Part shown: positions 23,715-37,200 of the stretch, in pieces
Position numbering within the stretch: position 1 is the first letter of the stretch
How the letters are laid out: each line of letters starts with the position of its first letter
NCBI GenBank assembly: GCA_033439795.1
Contig: JAUTDP010000001.1
Location: 1,798,001 to 1,862,000 of the forward strand
Direction of reading: 5' to 3'
DNA length: 64,000 bases
From: Sordaria brevicollis
Lineage: Eukaryota > Ascomycota > Sordariomycetes > Sordariales > Sordariaceae
Program-made: the position numbers and the translations under genes
Notes under the pieces: model-generated
What the model was told of the DNA's origin: nothing
The model's database searches: none
The model's input: only the letters and a program-made list of their open reading frames with translations

Positions 23715-24836
23715 ATAGAGACTGATGCTCGTTGCTACGATGTTGTTTGTAGAAACCGCTGATCCGTCATATGTACAGGAGGCGGGAAAAATGCTGGACA
23801 TGGAGTGGAAAGTCCATTCGCCGTGGGTTAACTTGCAGGAAACCACGCCTCTAGAAATGATGGAGAGATTGTACTCTCAATTGTCCTTCTACCAGAACTC
23901 CTTGGGCCTTGCTCTCCCCATGCTCTGCGAGTGTTCGATGTTTTGGTACCAGAAGAGGTCAAAGGCCGACCCTCATCGACGGTTGGGCTGTTGGCGTTCG
24001 TGAAGGTTGGCAAGCCTAACCCTCCCCGAGCGGATGAGTGTTCTTCGAACGGGCAACCAAGTTCTTGTGCAGAACTTGCGCATCAAGAATTTGAGGAAAC
24101 TCGCACCTCCGTTCATTTCGTATAACAAGCTGGACACTTGTCTCACTCACAAAGAAATAGTTCAACTTGATCTCATACAGAACGTTCCTTTTTTTAGTGA
24201 TGAAGACCGGGGCTACCGGTAGATAACTCACCGAAACACTTGGCCAAGTACGCACACACGCGATGCGCCTAGGCCTTGTGTCCGCTTGGACACATCTGCA
24301 CGGAGATAACACCACACACCTTACCCTGCTTGGCTTGTCCATTTTGCCTGCCTCGCCGGAGCCTTCCAAAACGAAAGAGCTCACCGTGAAGACCACGGAA
24401 TGGGGCAGAACGATGGTTACTCAATGCTAGGTGAGACAGGTTGCAGCCAGCCAGCTTTCCTCTTGTCCCAATCAAAGAAGGTTTGCCCAGGAAAAAAATG
24501 CACTGCCTCTTTCCGAACAAAACGGGCACGACGGTGCGGTGAGTGGAGAAATGTCTGCCTTTGCCGATAAGAATAGGCTCCTCGGCTTTTAGCTCCCAAT
24601 GCCCTCAAGGATGGTCAAGCCTTAGCACTTGGGTCCAAAGGCGTGATAGCTGAGGTGTGCCAATCAGGAGTGCAGCGAACTGCAGAAGGCTGACGTGCAC
24701 TCCGAAACAGGAAAAGAGTCTTTTTGAAAAAAAGGTGAGAGCAAAAGAGCAACACTTTGCTTGGTAGGTAGAGATTTGGGAGGTTGGCGAGGTTGGCATA
24801 CTCGTCGGTTAGGTGTTGTGGCTATGTGGTGGGTCC
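23715..24836. other. Intergenic region before the pogo-type transposon
   Basis: No gene is supported; several short frames overlap on both strands. A perfect 7-bp-stem hairpin, TGTGTCC-GCTT-GGACACA, lies near 24,278. Base composition stays normal up to the transposon's terminal repeat. Confidence 0.45.
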
Positions 24837-24928
24837 AGCCAACCTCCTCTCTTAGTCCCTTCGAGAGTCGGGAGTTTTACCTGTAACGCGCAAGCTCTGT
24901 AACGCTCCAGAACGCTCACAATACAATA
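24837..24928 (+). repeat. Left terminal inverted repeat of the pogo-type element
   Basis: Matches the reverse complement of 42,901-42,990 with few changes, from AGCCAACCTCCTCTC inward. It contains two direct copies of TGTAACGC and a related AACGCTC, possible transposase-binding sites. It is almost free of RIP, unlike the interior that begins at about 24,930. Confidence 0.85.
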
Positions 24929-25899
24929 ACTCCCCTAAAATACACTTAAAAAATACGATGAAATATACAGATTACTCGTAAAGATTAGCTCTATTTGATA
25001 ATATTATTTTTTATTGAGAAAAAAGTCGTAATATATTATTATAATATTAAAAAGCTATAGGTGGTCCGTACACGCCACCACTTATACGACAATTTCCAAC
25101 TTAGATTTAAATTCCCTACCTTTATCTATATTAATATTTTTAAAATTATTAAAAGAATTATTTAATATAATAATAATAACCTATATATAATTAGTAAGGA
25201 CCTCTAATTTCTTACCTACTACTATTATAATTACTGTAGTAACCTCCTCCTCTTTAAATTCTATATCGACGGCTTTTTCCTTCCTTTTCTTAGAAGGGGG
25301 GGGTTTAACCTTCTTACGTAGAGGAAGGTAAGGTATTAATATAATTAATCCTATAAATAAAAGCCTTATTAAAGAAGGTCCTACTTCTATTACCCTTTTA
25401 ATAATTAAATAAGGGTATTTTAATAAGGTTGGGAGTTTTGGTAGTTTTTTTACCTCGTTATTTAAAATGATTTTTATCGAAGAGGAATTCCCCCTCTTAA
25501 TTTTCCTTACCTTCTTCTTATTATAGGTCTTAAAAGGTACGTAATCCTCGTATATTAAAAGTAGGGTAGTCTTCTCTATTTCTTTAAATCGTTAATCCTC
25601 TTCGTTTTCGAAGTTGGTAAAGAATATTTTTATATCCCACTTTAGTTATACTACTTTTTATACCTTTATTTTAAGGATATAAAAATCGAAGTCTTATCCT
25701 TATAAATTAATAAAGTAGGTATAACGAGCCTTATTACCCTTATTTTTAATTTTATCCTATCTTTTTTTTACGTATAGTACGTATTTATACTTTGGGTTAT
25801 TTTTCGTAATAAAAATAAAACTATTTTTATTAGGAATAGGAATTTTATTAATAATAGGAGTAAGACCCTTTTTTTTTTTGGCTTAGCTTTTACGTAGTA
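24929..25899 (-). other. Pogo-type element interior, 3' part, unassigned
   Basis: RIP-mutated AT-rich sequence between the left terminal repeat and the last clearly readable transposase segment. It probably held the C-terminal part of the transposase; minus-strand frames are partly open with Gln/Trp-type stops. I can name no domain. Confidence 0.45.
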
Positions 25900-26021
25900 A
25901 TTACTATTTAAAATTAGGGTTTTTATCGAAAGTAACCTTTTTAATAAAGGTTATATTTATTCGCTAAATTTCTTTAAAACCTTCTTTTATATTAAGTAGT
26001 ACTTTAGCGGCTATTTTAATA
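25900..26021 (-). pseudogene. Pogo-type transposase, fragment 3 (beyond the DDE core)
   Basis: This minus-strand frame continues from 33,270 when the LTR element between is ignored: the residues AYIKKILNIKIAAKVLL span the junction without a shift. Its last readable stretch is FDKNPNFK, after which two RIP-type stops occur. It belongs to the transposase region following the DDE core. Confidence 0.65.
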
Positions 26022-26026
26022 TTTAG
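26022..26026. repeat. Target-site duplication TTTAG, left copy
   Basis: The 5 bp TTTAG immediately before the left LTR of gypsy element 1 recur directly after its right LTR at 33,265-33,269. Confidence 0.9.
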
Positions 26027-26279
26027 TGTTACGAGCGACGTGGTCACGAGAGGCAAGCTTAATACGTTGAATCCAAATCTATTATAGAATTATAAAATGA
26101 AGAAGAAAAGAAGAAACGAGTAAAGGGTGCGCCCCGCGCTAAGGTTTTATACTTGGGCGCGGGCGACCCACAAAGGCGGTACGCAATTACGTACATTAAT
26201 ACGGTTAACCTTTATTAAGTAACCGCCCGAACGATAACCGGTCCGCTAAATAAAGACCTTATCCGCCAACGCTATAATA
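26027..26279 (-). repeat. Left LTR (3' LTR) of gypsy element 1
   Basis: Begins TGTTACGAGC and ends in a RIP form of GCCGTAACA, giving the terminal inverted repeat TGTTAC/GTAACA. The outermost 80 bp keep CA/TG; the inner part is mutated. Confidence 0.9.
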
Positions 26280-29200
26280 TTACCCCCCCCTTCGAAAAAA
26301 ATTCGCCCCGAATTTTCGAAATATTAGAATTATTATTATATATAAAGTAGGTCCTTTATTTCTTAACGCTTACTATCCTCCTTAGCCTTTTTATACCTTT
26401 CTTTAAAGGAATATTATTATCCGGGTAATCTTTATCGAATTTTTCTACTTCCGCCTTTTATAATTATTCTTCTAAATATAGCGGCGGGCCCGGGTATTTT
26501 AAATATACTTCGTAATAAATTTATAATAATTTAAATAAATTTTTAAAATTCTTAGCGTCGTAGAACTTCGGGTCTAAATTATATCCTTTTTAATTTACTC
26601 GGTATTAGAATTTATTAAAATATACTTAAGAAACTAAAATCTCTTCTATTTCTTATTTAATATTATTATTAATATATTCTCTTATTAATTCTTTTAATTT
26701 CTAACCGGGTAATAGGTTATTAAAGTATTTTTTTAATCAATTTATATAAAAAATATCTATTCCCCTTTACCCTTTTAGGATTTTTAATTTAAACGAATAA
26801 TTATATTTTTCTTTAATCTTAAAGTATTAGCTAATTAAAGGAAAATTGAATTTATACTTTAATTAATCGGTAAATTCGCTCCGTTTAATAATAAATATTT
26901 TATTTTTAAAATTAAAATTTAGGACGCGTTAATATTTATTTATTTATTTAATTATTTATTTTTAGGCTTTAATAATATATTCTTTAGCCCTTTCTACGAA
27001 GTTTCGAATTTATTTTACTATTCCTTATATATTTTTATAATTAAATTTCTCTTTAATTATTAACCGAACGCCGTTAAAATTTATACGTATTTCTTAATTT
27101 AAAATATTAAATATAAGGAACTTTTTTAATATTTCGTATAATTATATTCCTTTTAAATTATTATATAATATCCCTATTTAAACAGCGTTTATTATTAGGA
27201 TCGCTTTTAATTAATTATTTTAAAAGTAATTAATAAAAGGACGAAAATATTAATCGAAATATTCGTTTATAATTTCCGCCTATTTAATAATCTAATTATA
27301 ACCCGAGGAAGTTAATTTTTATTGGATATTAAAAATCTTTACTAACTTATTTATAAAATTTAAAATAAATTAAGGACCTTTATTCGAAATAATTTCGTTT
27401 AGTAAATTATAAATATAATATAGACCTTCGTAATATATACGGGCTACGTCTTTAATAATTACCGTAATAAAATAAAAGATAATTTATAATATTTTATTTA
27501 ATCGGTTTATTATTACGAATATATTATCGAATCCTTATTTATTTTTAAATATTAATTTGAAATTTACGATTAGGCTTTATTAAATACGTTAAACTATTGG
27601 AATAAGCTCTAATTTACCGGGTATTTTATTACGGGGAATTTTTAAAGTATAATATATTACGTAATTAATAACGAAACGGTCGATATTATTAATTATCCCT
27701 AATTATTAATATTATATAGAAATTAGGCGTTTTATTTTATTCCGGCCCGGATAAGTAATATTAATTTTTGCGTATAATTTATAAATAATTTAGGTTTTTA
27801 AAATATTAGGTAATATAATAAATTTATTAAAACGGATAAAGATTTTATTAATAATAAATCGATACCCGTTCTCCCCCTTTTTAATTATATTTCAATAAAT
27901 TTCTAGGTTTAAGCAAATTTTATTTTCGAATATAAGACGATTTATTAAAAAGTATCCCTCTAAATATTCTTCGTAATTACCTTTTATAATTTTTAAATTA
28001 ATTTTTATAAAGGCTCCTAAAGACGAAATAAATACGTAAATAGTAATAATATTATTAAATATATTATTAGGTTATATTATACGGCCGTCCTTTAAATTTT
28101 TAAAGAGTTAAAAAGTATATTAAACCTCTTATTTAACTTTTTAACTCTTTAAATCTTTTACCTTCTTTAATAAAGTATTAATAACTTTATTGTCCCTTCT
28201 TAGCTAATATAATATAATAAAATAATATTAGGATAAAAATTCCGCCCAGCCTACCTATTGTAAATTTAAAAATCTTTTAATATTAAATTATTTAAACGCT
28301 TTATTATTTATAAAGATTAAGAAGGGTTCGTATAAACCGATAAACTCTACCCGCTAATATTATAAAGTTTTAACGATAACTATTAATTCTTTATTGTAAA
28401 TTAAATAATTATATTCTATTCTATATATAATTTTAAAATAGAAGGCAATTAGACGTTATTCGTTATTAATTAATTAGAATAAAATTCCTACTACTACTTT
28501 ATTTAAAACGTCCGTCTCTATTTATATTAGCTATTTATATTTAAAATGCGTTAAAATAGGTATTAATAATAATTGTCCTTTAAATTCCTCGAAGGCAATT
28601 TAGTAATCCTTATTTTAATTAAAAATTTCTCCTTTTTTCGTTATTACTATTAATAGTTTTACAATCCGGCTATAATTTTTAATAAAGCGCCGGTAAAAAT
28701 TATAAAACTTTAAAAAGGATTATATTCTTTATATATTTATTAGAATTTATTAGTCCTTTATAACTACGATCTTTTAAGGGTCGACGAATACGCTATCGGT
28801 TCCGATAATAAAATTTAAAAATTTAATTTTTTCGATATAAAATTCGTATTTATCCAAGTCCGTTTATAATCCCGCTATTTCTAATTTAATTAATACCTTT
28901 TTAATATAAATTTTATATTCTTTTAAATTATTTAAGAAAATAAAGATATTATTAATATATACGTTATAAAAATTATTAAAATATTCTATTAATATTTTAT
29001 TAATATACCGTTAGAACGTTAATAGTCCATTAATTAATTTAAAGGGTAAAACCTTATATTTATAAGTACCGTATTTCATTCGGAATATTATAAATTCTTC
29101 GTCGTTAGGGTATATATAAATTCAATAGAAGGCCTATTTAATATCGATTTTCGAAAAAATTTTCGCTTAACTAATTTTAATAATAATTTTATTAATTAAG

Positions 29201-32200
29201 GGAAGAGGGTAACTATTTTTCTTTATAATAGCGTTAAATTTTTAATAATTTACGTAAAATTTTAATCTATTATTGGCCTTAAGTATAAAAAAGATAAACG
29301 CAGCTTAAAATATAAAATTACTTTCGATAAAGCTTTTAATTAACGCTTTATTTATATATTTCTAATAAGCCTCTAATTTATCGATTAATATTTTATATAA
29401 TAGGCTATACCCGAAATTTTTAGGTTTTATTCTATTTATTAAATCGATTTTATAATTATTAATATAATAGTCCGGTAAAATATTGGACTCCTTCTTACTA
29501 AATATATTTAAATATTCGTAAACGTATTTAAGGATTTCTTTTTTAACTTATTTGTATAGCTCTACTTTATTCTTAATAAGGGCCTATTTTTTACAATCGT
29601 TAATAAATCGGTCGAATTTATAAAAATTAATTACCCCTATATATTCTTATTTAGCGAATATAAAAAAAACGTCGGTACTAATTATTATAAAATTATTATA
29701 ATATTTATATTATCCTACGCTATTTTTTTTCAATCGGTATTAGCCCCGTATATTTTCGTTTTAAAGGGGGTCGTTTTTTTATTCCGCTTCTAATATTTTA
29801 ATATATTTTCGTCGTATAAGTATTATATTTTCCTCCTCTTACTTTAAAACGTATTAATTTAATAATTATTATTCTATTTTTATTAGGTTTTTATTTTCTC
29901 CGTATTAGATTAATCGCTCCTTTAATTCCTCGAATAGTTTAATTAGTCGGCCGGGTTTTATTAAGGGTAATAGTATTATATTTTTAGCGAATATTTCGAA
30001 TTTTTAAATATATTTATTGAAAATTAATAATATTATAATTATTTTATCGAAGATAAAATTAACGTTAGTAATATCGATTAAAATTTTATATTTTTTTAAT
30101 TAATATTTACTTAAAATAACGCTATACCCCGAATTAATAATAATTGTTACTTCTTTATTAAATTACTAGCTTTATATTTTAATAATTCTTTTTAAATATT
30201 AATCGATCGTTTCGCTATATTGCCTAATATATTTTTCTATAGCATAAGGATAAAATCTATATAATTTTTCTATTCTTTATTTAATTATATTATTAATAAA
30301 ATTTTTATTTATAAAAATATTATTATTTATTCCCGAATTAATAAACGTATTGTTTATAAATAAAGTTTTTCTATTATTATTTATTATAATATAAAACGTA
30401 ATTAATATAAATCTACCCAAATAATCCTTTAAAAAACTTTTATTTACCTTTATACTCTCTAGTAATATTTTTTTTAGGTTCTTTCTAAAATAAGCACTTA
30501 TTAATTTAATCCTTAAAAAGGAGTCTAATATTCTTAGGGTAATTAATTTTCCGTTTTATTATTAACCGGCTTATTATCCTTTTTATTTTTACGGCTATAA
30601 TAATCGACGAATTTATTAATACGGTTAGGGTTTCTACTACGGCGGTTAAAATAATTATAGAAATAATATTTAATTTCTTTATATATAAAATATTTATTTT
30701 CTTCGAATAATTTATAAACTTCCTTACGAATTATATCGGGGGCGTAACGGGAATTACCTCAATTATTATTACTAGTATTAATATTATTATTAATAATATT
30801 GCTAAAATTTTTATTAAAATTATTAAAACCCTTAATTTTATTAAACGAATTCGTAGAAGAGGAAGTATTCTTATTCTTATTTTTATTATTTTTTTTAACT
30901 TTATTATTATAGAAAATACGTTAATTAATTTCGACTACTTTTTTAATTATTAAAGTATATTAATTAAAAGTAATATCCTCCTATCCGTATTTTTAAAGGA
31001 AGGCGTTCTAAATAGTATTTGGGAATTTTTAATTAAATTCCTATTTTTATAAATTAAAAAGGCGATTATATTTTTTTACTAAATATACGAATTTATTACG
31101 GAATTTTTAGAAATCCCTACTCATTTCGAATTTTAAATCGTTAAATTCGTAAATAGCTTTTTCCTTTCGATTATAATTATAGTATTTAATGCGTAAATAA
31201 GCGAATAATTTATTAAAGGTTTTAATATTATAAAGACCGTCGGCGAGGTAAAGTTTAAAATCTTAGGTAATTTTATTAGCAGTACGATTTTCGATATATA
31301 TTTTCTTAGTTTTATTATCGGAGAAATAATTAACGTTTAATTTAAATTTATTAAAGATATAACGGTATTAAATATTAAAAGTAATAATATCTTTATTTTT
31401 TTCGTTATAAAAATAGGGCGGATTCTTCTCTTTAATTAATAAACGTCCTTAATTAGCGGTAAAGAAATCGGTAGTAAATATTTCTTTATAATATTTTTTA
31501 TTATTACTATCTTTATTATAATTAATATAATTATAGCGTTCGAAGTTTTTAAAAATTAAAAAGGCGATTTTTTTTTTACGAAGATTAATATTTTCTTTAC
31601 GGAGGTTAATATTTTCCTTAATTAAAGTAATAATTATAGTATATAAATTAACGACGTTACTATTCCGGATAATTATTATTCTTTTTAATTCCTCGATTTA
31701 AATTTTTATAATTATTAAATTATTTTTAATTTTAATGAATTCTTTTTCTTTTTTAATTAAATTATAATAAATCTCGTTCTATTTAGCGAAGAAGTGGGGG
31801 TAAAACGGGCAACCTTTAATTAAAGAATTATTTTTTTATTTATAAAGGGTATTTTATTTATTAATACGGCCGTTATTAAACGGAATATTATTCTAAGCCT
31901 TTCTGTTATTAAATAAATTGTTATTTTAACCGTCGTTAAACGGGGTATTATTTTAAATTCCTTTATTAAAATAATCGGTAATTTAGCGTAGCGTAATAAA
32001 TTAGGCTTAGAATTTATAATTCTTTTTGCGTAACGTAGCGTTTTTATAATATAAAATTTCGTAATCGTCCGGTTCGAAGTTAAGATTTTCATTTCCGCAG
32101 GCCTTTAATAATTAGCGCGTTAGGAATATATTTTTGCCTTATTCTTTACGTAAATCCTTATAGAAGCGTTCGTTATTTATTTCAATACCTTTTTAATATT

Positions 32201-33012
32201 TTAATAAATTAGCGGCGTATTCGTATATTTATCCCAAATTAGTATTTAAATTAATAATAATAATTTAGTATCCTTATTATTAGGAAAGAATAATTTTAAT
32301 TAAAATAGCCTATAATTTAATTTCTTTAAAAATAATATATACATCTTCGGGATCCTCAATAGTAAATTTAAAAGTATTGAAATTTATTAATAAGATATTA
32401 CTATTATTCTATTCCTAATAATTTTAACCCGTAATTATTAAAACTTTAAAAGTAAAGGCTAAATAACTTTTATTATATTAGGTTTAATATTTCGTAATTA
32501 TATTAATCTTTATATATAAAAAACCGAATAAATCTTTTATATTAAACGTATAACGAATATTAACGAATTTACTAATAATTTTTTAATTAAAAAACGTAAT
32601 AATTTTATTTATATTTTCCGGAATATTATAATTTTTTAAATTAAATTTATCGATATTATATAATTGGGCATCCTATTTCTTTTTAAGGGTGCCGATTATA
32701 ATATCGTTAAGCGAATAATACCTAAAAGCATCGTTTTACTAAATAATTATATTAAGAGTAATAAATATATTTGTAATATCGAATTTAATTTATTCGATTA
32801 CGAATTTATCGGATATATTTTTCTTTTAAACTTCGTTTATTTAAACGCTTTTAATAATAAATAACTTAACGGTTTTAATTACAATAACCTTTTTATTAAG
32901 GGTATACACTATTATAATTAATTGCGAAGGTATATATTATAATTACTTTAATTAGTAAATAAATTTAAGATATTTAAATACTTCCTTAATATATTAAAAA
33001 TAATTTTATAAT

Positions 33013-33264
33013 TATTACGAACGATGTAATTACGAGAGGCAAGTTTAATACGTTAAATCTAAGTCTATTATAAATTATAAAATGAAGAAGAAAAGAAGAA
33101 ACGAGTAAAGGGTGCGCCCCGCGTTAGGGTTTTATACCTAAGCGCGGGCGACCTACGAAGGCAGTACGTAGTTACGTGCGCTGGTGCGGTCAACCTTTGT
33201 TAGGTAACCGCCCGAGCGATAACCGGTCCGCTAAATAGGGACCCTGTCCGCCAGCGCCGTAACA
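33013..33264 (-). repeat. Right LTR (5' LTR) of gypsy element 1
   Basis: Pairs with 26,027-26,279. The last roughly 100 bp (33,165-33,264) still hold many CA and TG dinucleotides, and the element ends in an unmutated GCCGTAACA. Confidence 0.9.
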
Positions 33265-33269
33265 TTTAG
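33265..33269. repeat. Target-site duplication TTTAG, right copy
   Basis: Identical to 26,022-26,026. Confidence 0.9.
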
Positions 33270-34002
33270 AATTTTTTTTATATACGCCCTATCCCTAATA
33301 ATAATATAACGTCGCGGATTTTATTTTTATACTTCCGCCTCGATACGGCGAAATTATAATTTTTATTAATTGAATATTATTTATTAATTATTAATGGAAA
33401 CCTTTAATATTATTTTAACGTTATTAATATTCCTTTTTAACGGGGAGTTAGCGATATTAATACGCCTTTAAATAATTAGCGATTCGAAAGTATATAGAAC
33501 CTTCCGTAGTATAATAGTTTCGAATTTTTTAGGGAATAAGGGTTTTTATTTTACTTTAATAAATATACGCAATTGGTTAAAAAGGATATTTATAATAATA
33601 ATATATATATTAATTATATTTATATTATTAAATAAATAATAGTAATATATTTAGTTTAAGTAGCTAAAGCCCTATTTTTTCCTACCTTTTATAAATATTA
33701 TTACGTATAAACCTAGCCTTTTTAACCTTTTTCTAATTATTTAGAAATATTATACGATTGATTATTATAGTATTATTAATAATTTTATTAATTAGAGCCT
33801 TCTAGTGAGCCTTTTTAATTATTTAATATACCCTTATATCGAATAATTAGAGTATATAGTTAGTATAGGACGGGAGCGTTATAGGGATAATATCGAAGGT
33901 ATTGCAATATTATAGGATATTGAAATCCTTATAAGCTTTAAATTTATTAATAAATAATACCCTATATACTTTCGGTTTTATTAATATAGTAACCGTAATG
34001 GT
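33270..34002 (-). pseudogene. Pogo-type transposase, fragment 2 (DDE core)
   Basis: The minus strand near 33,835-33,905 reads DIIPITLPSYTNYIL followed by a stop and LFDI. This is the pogo DDE_1 hallmark (xxLPxHTSHxLQPLDV) with His changed to Tyr and Gln to stop, as RIP predicts. Upstream of it lies VLFINKFKAYKDFNIL, the region of the second catalytic Asp. The fragment is bounded by the two LTR insertions. Confidence 0.8.
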
Positions 34003-34007
34003 TTTTT
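34003..34007. repeat. Target-site duplication TTTTT, left copy
   Basis: Five T directly before the left LTR of gypsy element 2; the same five bases follow the right LTR at 41,686-41,690. A homopolymer is weaker evidence than the TTTAG pair, but the position fits exactly. Confidence 0.75.
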
Positions 34008-34293
34008 TATCAAGGGATAGCGTTGGCACCGTTAGGTATGTAATGAGATATATATTGTTGTACGAAGGAAGGGAAGGGAGAAGTGTGTACGGAGGACTGG
34101 ATATATAGGCGCGAGCCTATACCCTAGTCCGTACGTACCCACGTAATATTGTATATAACTATAAGTAACTAGATCTAAACTATATCGAACTATAGTATAC
34201 GTACTATAATCGGGAATAGTCGTTAAGGATTTAAATATTTATATAAGTAGTTAATATATATATTAGGTATAGTATAAATATAATCCTATAATA
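34008..34293 (-). repeat. Left LTR (3' LTR) of gypsy element 2
   Basis: Begins TATCAAGGG (RIP form of TGTCAAGGG) and ends in a RIP form of CCTGTGACA. The outer 140 bp keep several TG (ggtatgtaatgagata, gagaagtgtgtacggag); the inner half is saturated with RIP changes. Confidence 0.9.
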
Positions 34294-37200
34294 TTATCCC
34301 CCCTCAAAAGAAATTTATAAAATTAAAAAAATTTATATATACGTATAATTATAATTTAAAATCCTTTATTAATTTATTAAATACTTCTAATTATAATGTT
34401 AACCGTATCCTAAACTATTTATTTATTAAAAATCGTATAATCCTCGTTATTACTTTTATAAATCCTTCCTCCACCTCTTTCTCGGTTAATAATAACTCCG
34501 TTTTAAAAATAACGAATCGTTATACTAAATAAACGGAGCGGCGGTATAAAGCGTAAAGCTCGGTATTAACGTCGGGTTATTTATTATAAATAATAGAATT
34601 TATTATCGGGTCTTTTTCTTTTTATTCGAAACGGTCGAAAAGTTCTTTAATATAGGGTAGTATTAATTTATTAAAATAATCGTAATAAAATTCTTAAAGA
34701 CGTATTTTATAATCGATAACGTTATTAACCTTTTTTTAAATAGGATTGTAATTGCCCTTTTATTTAATTGAATAATATTAATGATAATTCTCTCTTTTTT
34801 ATTCAATATTTAGTAATTTATCGAATCCCTATTTAATATATTCTTTATAATCGTCGGTACGAATTATAATTCTACCCTCGTTAATATAAACGTTAGAATT
34901 AACGATTTAGCTAAGGAGACTTTAGCCGGTTTAATATTAAATTATCGAAACGTAGAAAATTAGCGAATATTTTATATTATCGGGTAATTATAATTTAATA
35001 ATATATAAATCCGCTTTTAAAACCTTAAATAGTCCTTTTTAATAGGGGGAAAATTTAATATATAAATGACCGTTAATTAAATTAAACGTATCGAATAGGA
35101 TAATATCCTTTTCTTTATATTTTATTAAATCGACCCGCTTTTTATTAACGTTCTCTTCGTACTAGTCTTAATTATATTTAATTTACTAAATTATAAAATC
35201 CCAAATTTTACGGAAGTAATCGGCGAATTTATTAGTTTTATAATACTCTTTCAATTATACGGGTAATAGCGTTAACGGTAGGGGGTTATAAAGTTCGGTG
35301 CTTATATAAGGGTAATAATTATAATTAGTGAAAAAAAATAATAAATTTATTAATAAAGATATTATATTATTACCGGCGAATTCTACGAAGGGAAATTATT
35401 TAACCTAATTAATTTATATTTAATTAATGTATAATTAAAAGTATTATTCTATTTCCGTATTAATATATTCGATTTAGGTATTTATTTAAGGGTAGAAAGC
35501 GGAAGTTAAAGTGTACGTAATACTTAAGCACTAGTATAAGGAAGATTAAAATCGTAATATAAATTAAATACTTTTATCCGAAAGGATAGAATTTAAAAAA
35601 TTATAAAGGTAATAAATACGGTTAATAAAATATTCGGCTAATTCTTCTACCAATAATGTAATTATTAATATAAAATACTATATTTTTATTAATTAATTAA
35701 CGACGACGTAAATATATTTAAATTTTTAATTAAAGTAAAAATTACCGGAGAGCGGAATAATATAATCGATGGAAATATAAATCTAAAGAATTAATACGAC
35801 GGGCAAAATTTTAAAGAAATTAAAAAATTATATTTAAGGAATTTAATCTTTATATAAAGTAAGTAAACCTTATAAAATATACGTATATTATTAATTATAC
35901 CCTCCTAATAGAATTTTTAAAATAAAAATTCGTAAAGAACGTTACGATTAAAGTAATTTATATTAAACGAATTATATTAGCGATTAATTAATTAGAATTA
36001 AAATTCCTTATTGTAAAAATCGATTATTATATAGTCGCGCTATTTAATAATATTATTAAAGGTAATTTAATATTCGTTAAAAGTTTTATAGAGGATTTTA
36101 CGAATCGAAATTAGCTAATTACGGTTATTTAAATCGTTTAAAGCGGAGACCGCTTTTTAAAAGAATATAGAATTTTCGTAACTATTTAAAATAATATCGT
36201 TAATTAATTTATCCTCGTAATCGTTTATTAAAAAAAGGGAATAATACGAAGTTAAATCTTTTTCGTCGAAATAACCGTTTACGAATTATAAAGGTTAAAA
36301 AAGGGTATATTAACGGGTAACGAAATATTCGTTTTCTATACCCGCGGGGATATCGTTAAATTTCCTACTAAAGGTATTAGGGCGTAAATTCTTTAATTTT
36401 AAGGTATATTAAATTTAAAAATTAAAACGTAATAAGAATTACAATTAATATATATACCGTTATATAAATTATTTATTAATTATAAAGGTCTTTAAATTTT
36501 TATAATTTATTAAAATATTGAATAATTATTATATTCCTTTAAATTCGGGCTATTATTCCTTTAACGCTTTAATAATAATTAAAAATTCTTTATTATAAAC
36601 GTTATAATTATATTTTTAAATTATATATTTTATTAAAAAGTACGCGATTAAATATAAAATTCCGTCGTCGCTATATTATAAAAGCGTACCCCCTATTATT
36701 TAATTAAATGTATTTATTTCGATTATAGTCTTTTTAATTTAATTGTAAATTTTTAATACGGGTCCGGTTGTAAAGGTTTTCTTTAACGTATTAAAAGTAA
36801 ATTAGTAACGGTTAAATTATAATTATAATACGTCTTTCTTTATTAATTTGTATAATAGGGATATTATTGTTGAAAATGCTTTAATAAAACGCCGGTAAAA
36901 GTTCGCGAAACCGAGGAACTATTAGAACGATTTTTTAGATTAAAAGGACGTTTAATCGAATATAGTTTTAATTTTATTTAAATCTATTTTAATACCGCCT
37001 AATATAATAATTAAACCGAAATATTTCGTATATTTCGTATAGAATTTATATTTATTAATATCTATATTTAAACCGGCTTTAACTAAACGTTCGAAAACGT
37101 CGTTAACGTATTGCTTATAATCCTTCTCGTTATTAAAATATATAAAAATATTATTAAAATAAATAATTATATAAACGTTGAAAATATTATATAAAATATC

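Larger units (their letters stand above)
26027..33264 (-). mobile_element. Ty3/gypsy-type LTR retrotransposon 1 (7.24 kb, RIP-mutated)
   Basis: Two LTRs of 253 and 252 bp and a 5-bp target duplication define the element. A polypurine tract, read AAGGGGGGGG on the minus strand (26,281-26,292), adjoins the left LTR, so the element lies on the minus strand with its 5' LTR on the right. The reverse transcriptase box on the minus strand at 28,948-28,959 reads YINN followed by IFIF, a RIP form of YIDD-I-I-F. The order RT then downstream integrase region fits Ty3/gypsy. All frames are broken; the longest sense remnant, 31,820-32,092, would be in the gag half. Confidence 0.9.

Noticed and set aside
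24278..24296. Short perfect hairpin TGTGTCC-GCTT-GGACACA
   Set aside because: A single 7-bp stem in non-coding sequence with no associated T-run or gene end is expected by chance in 64 kb.
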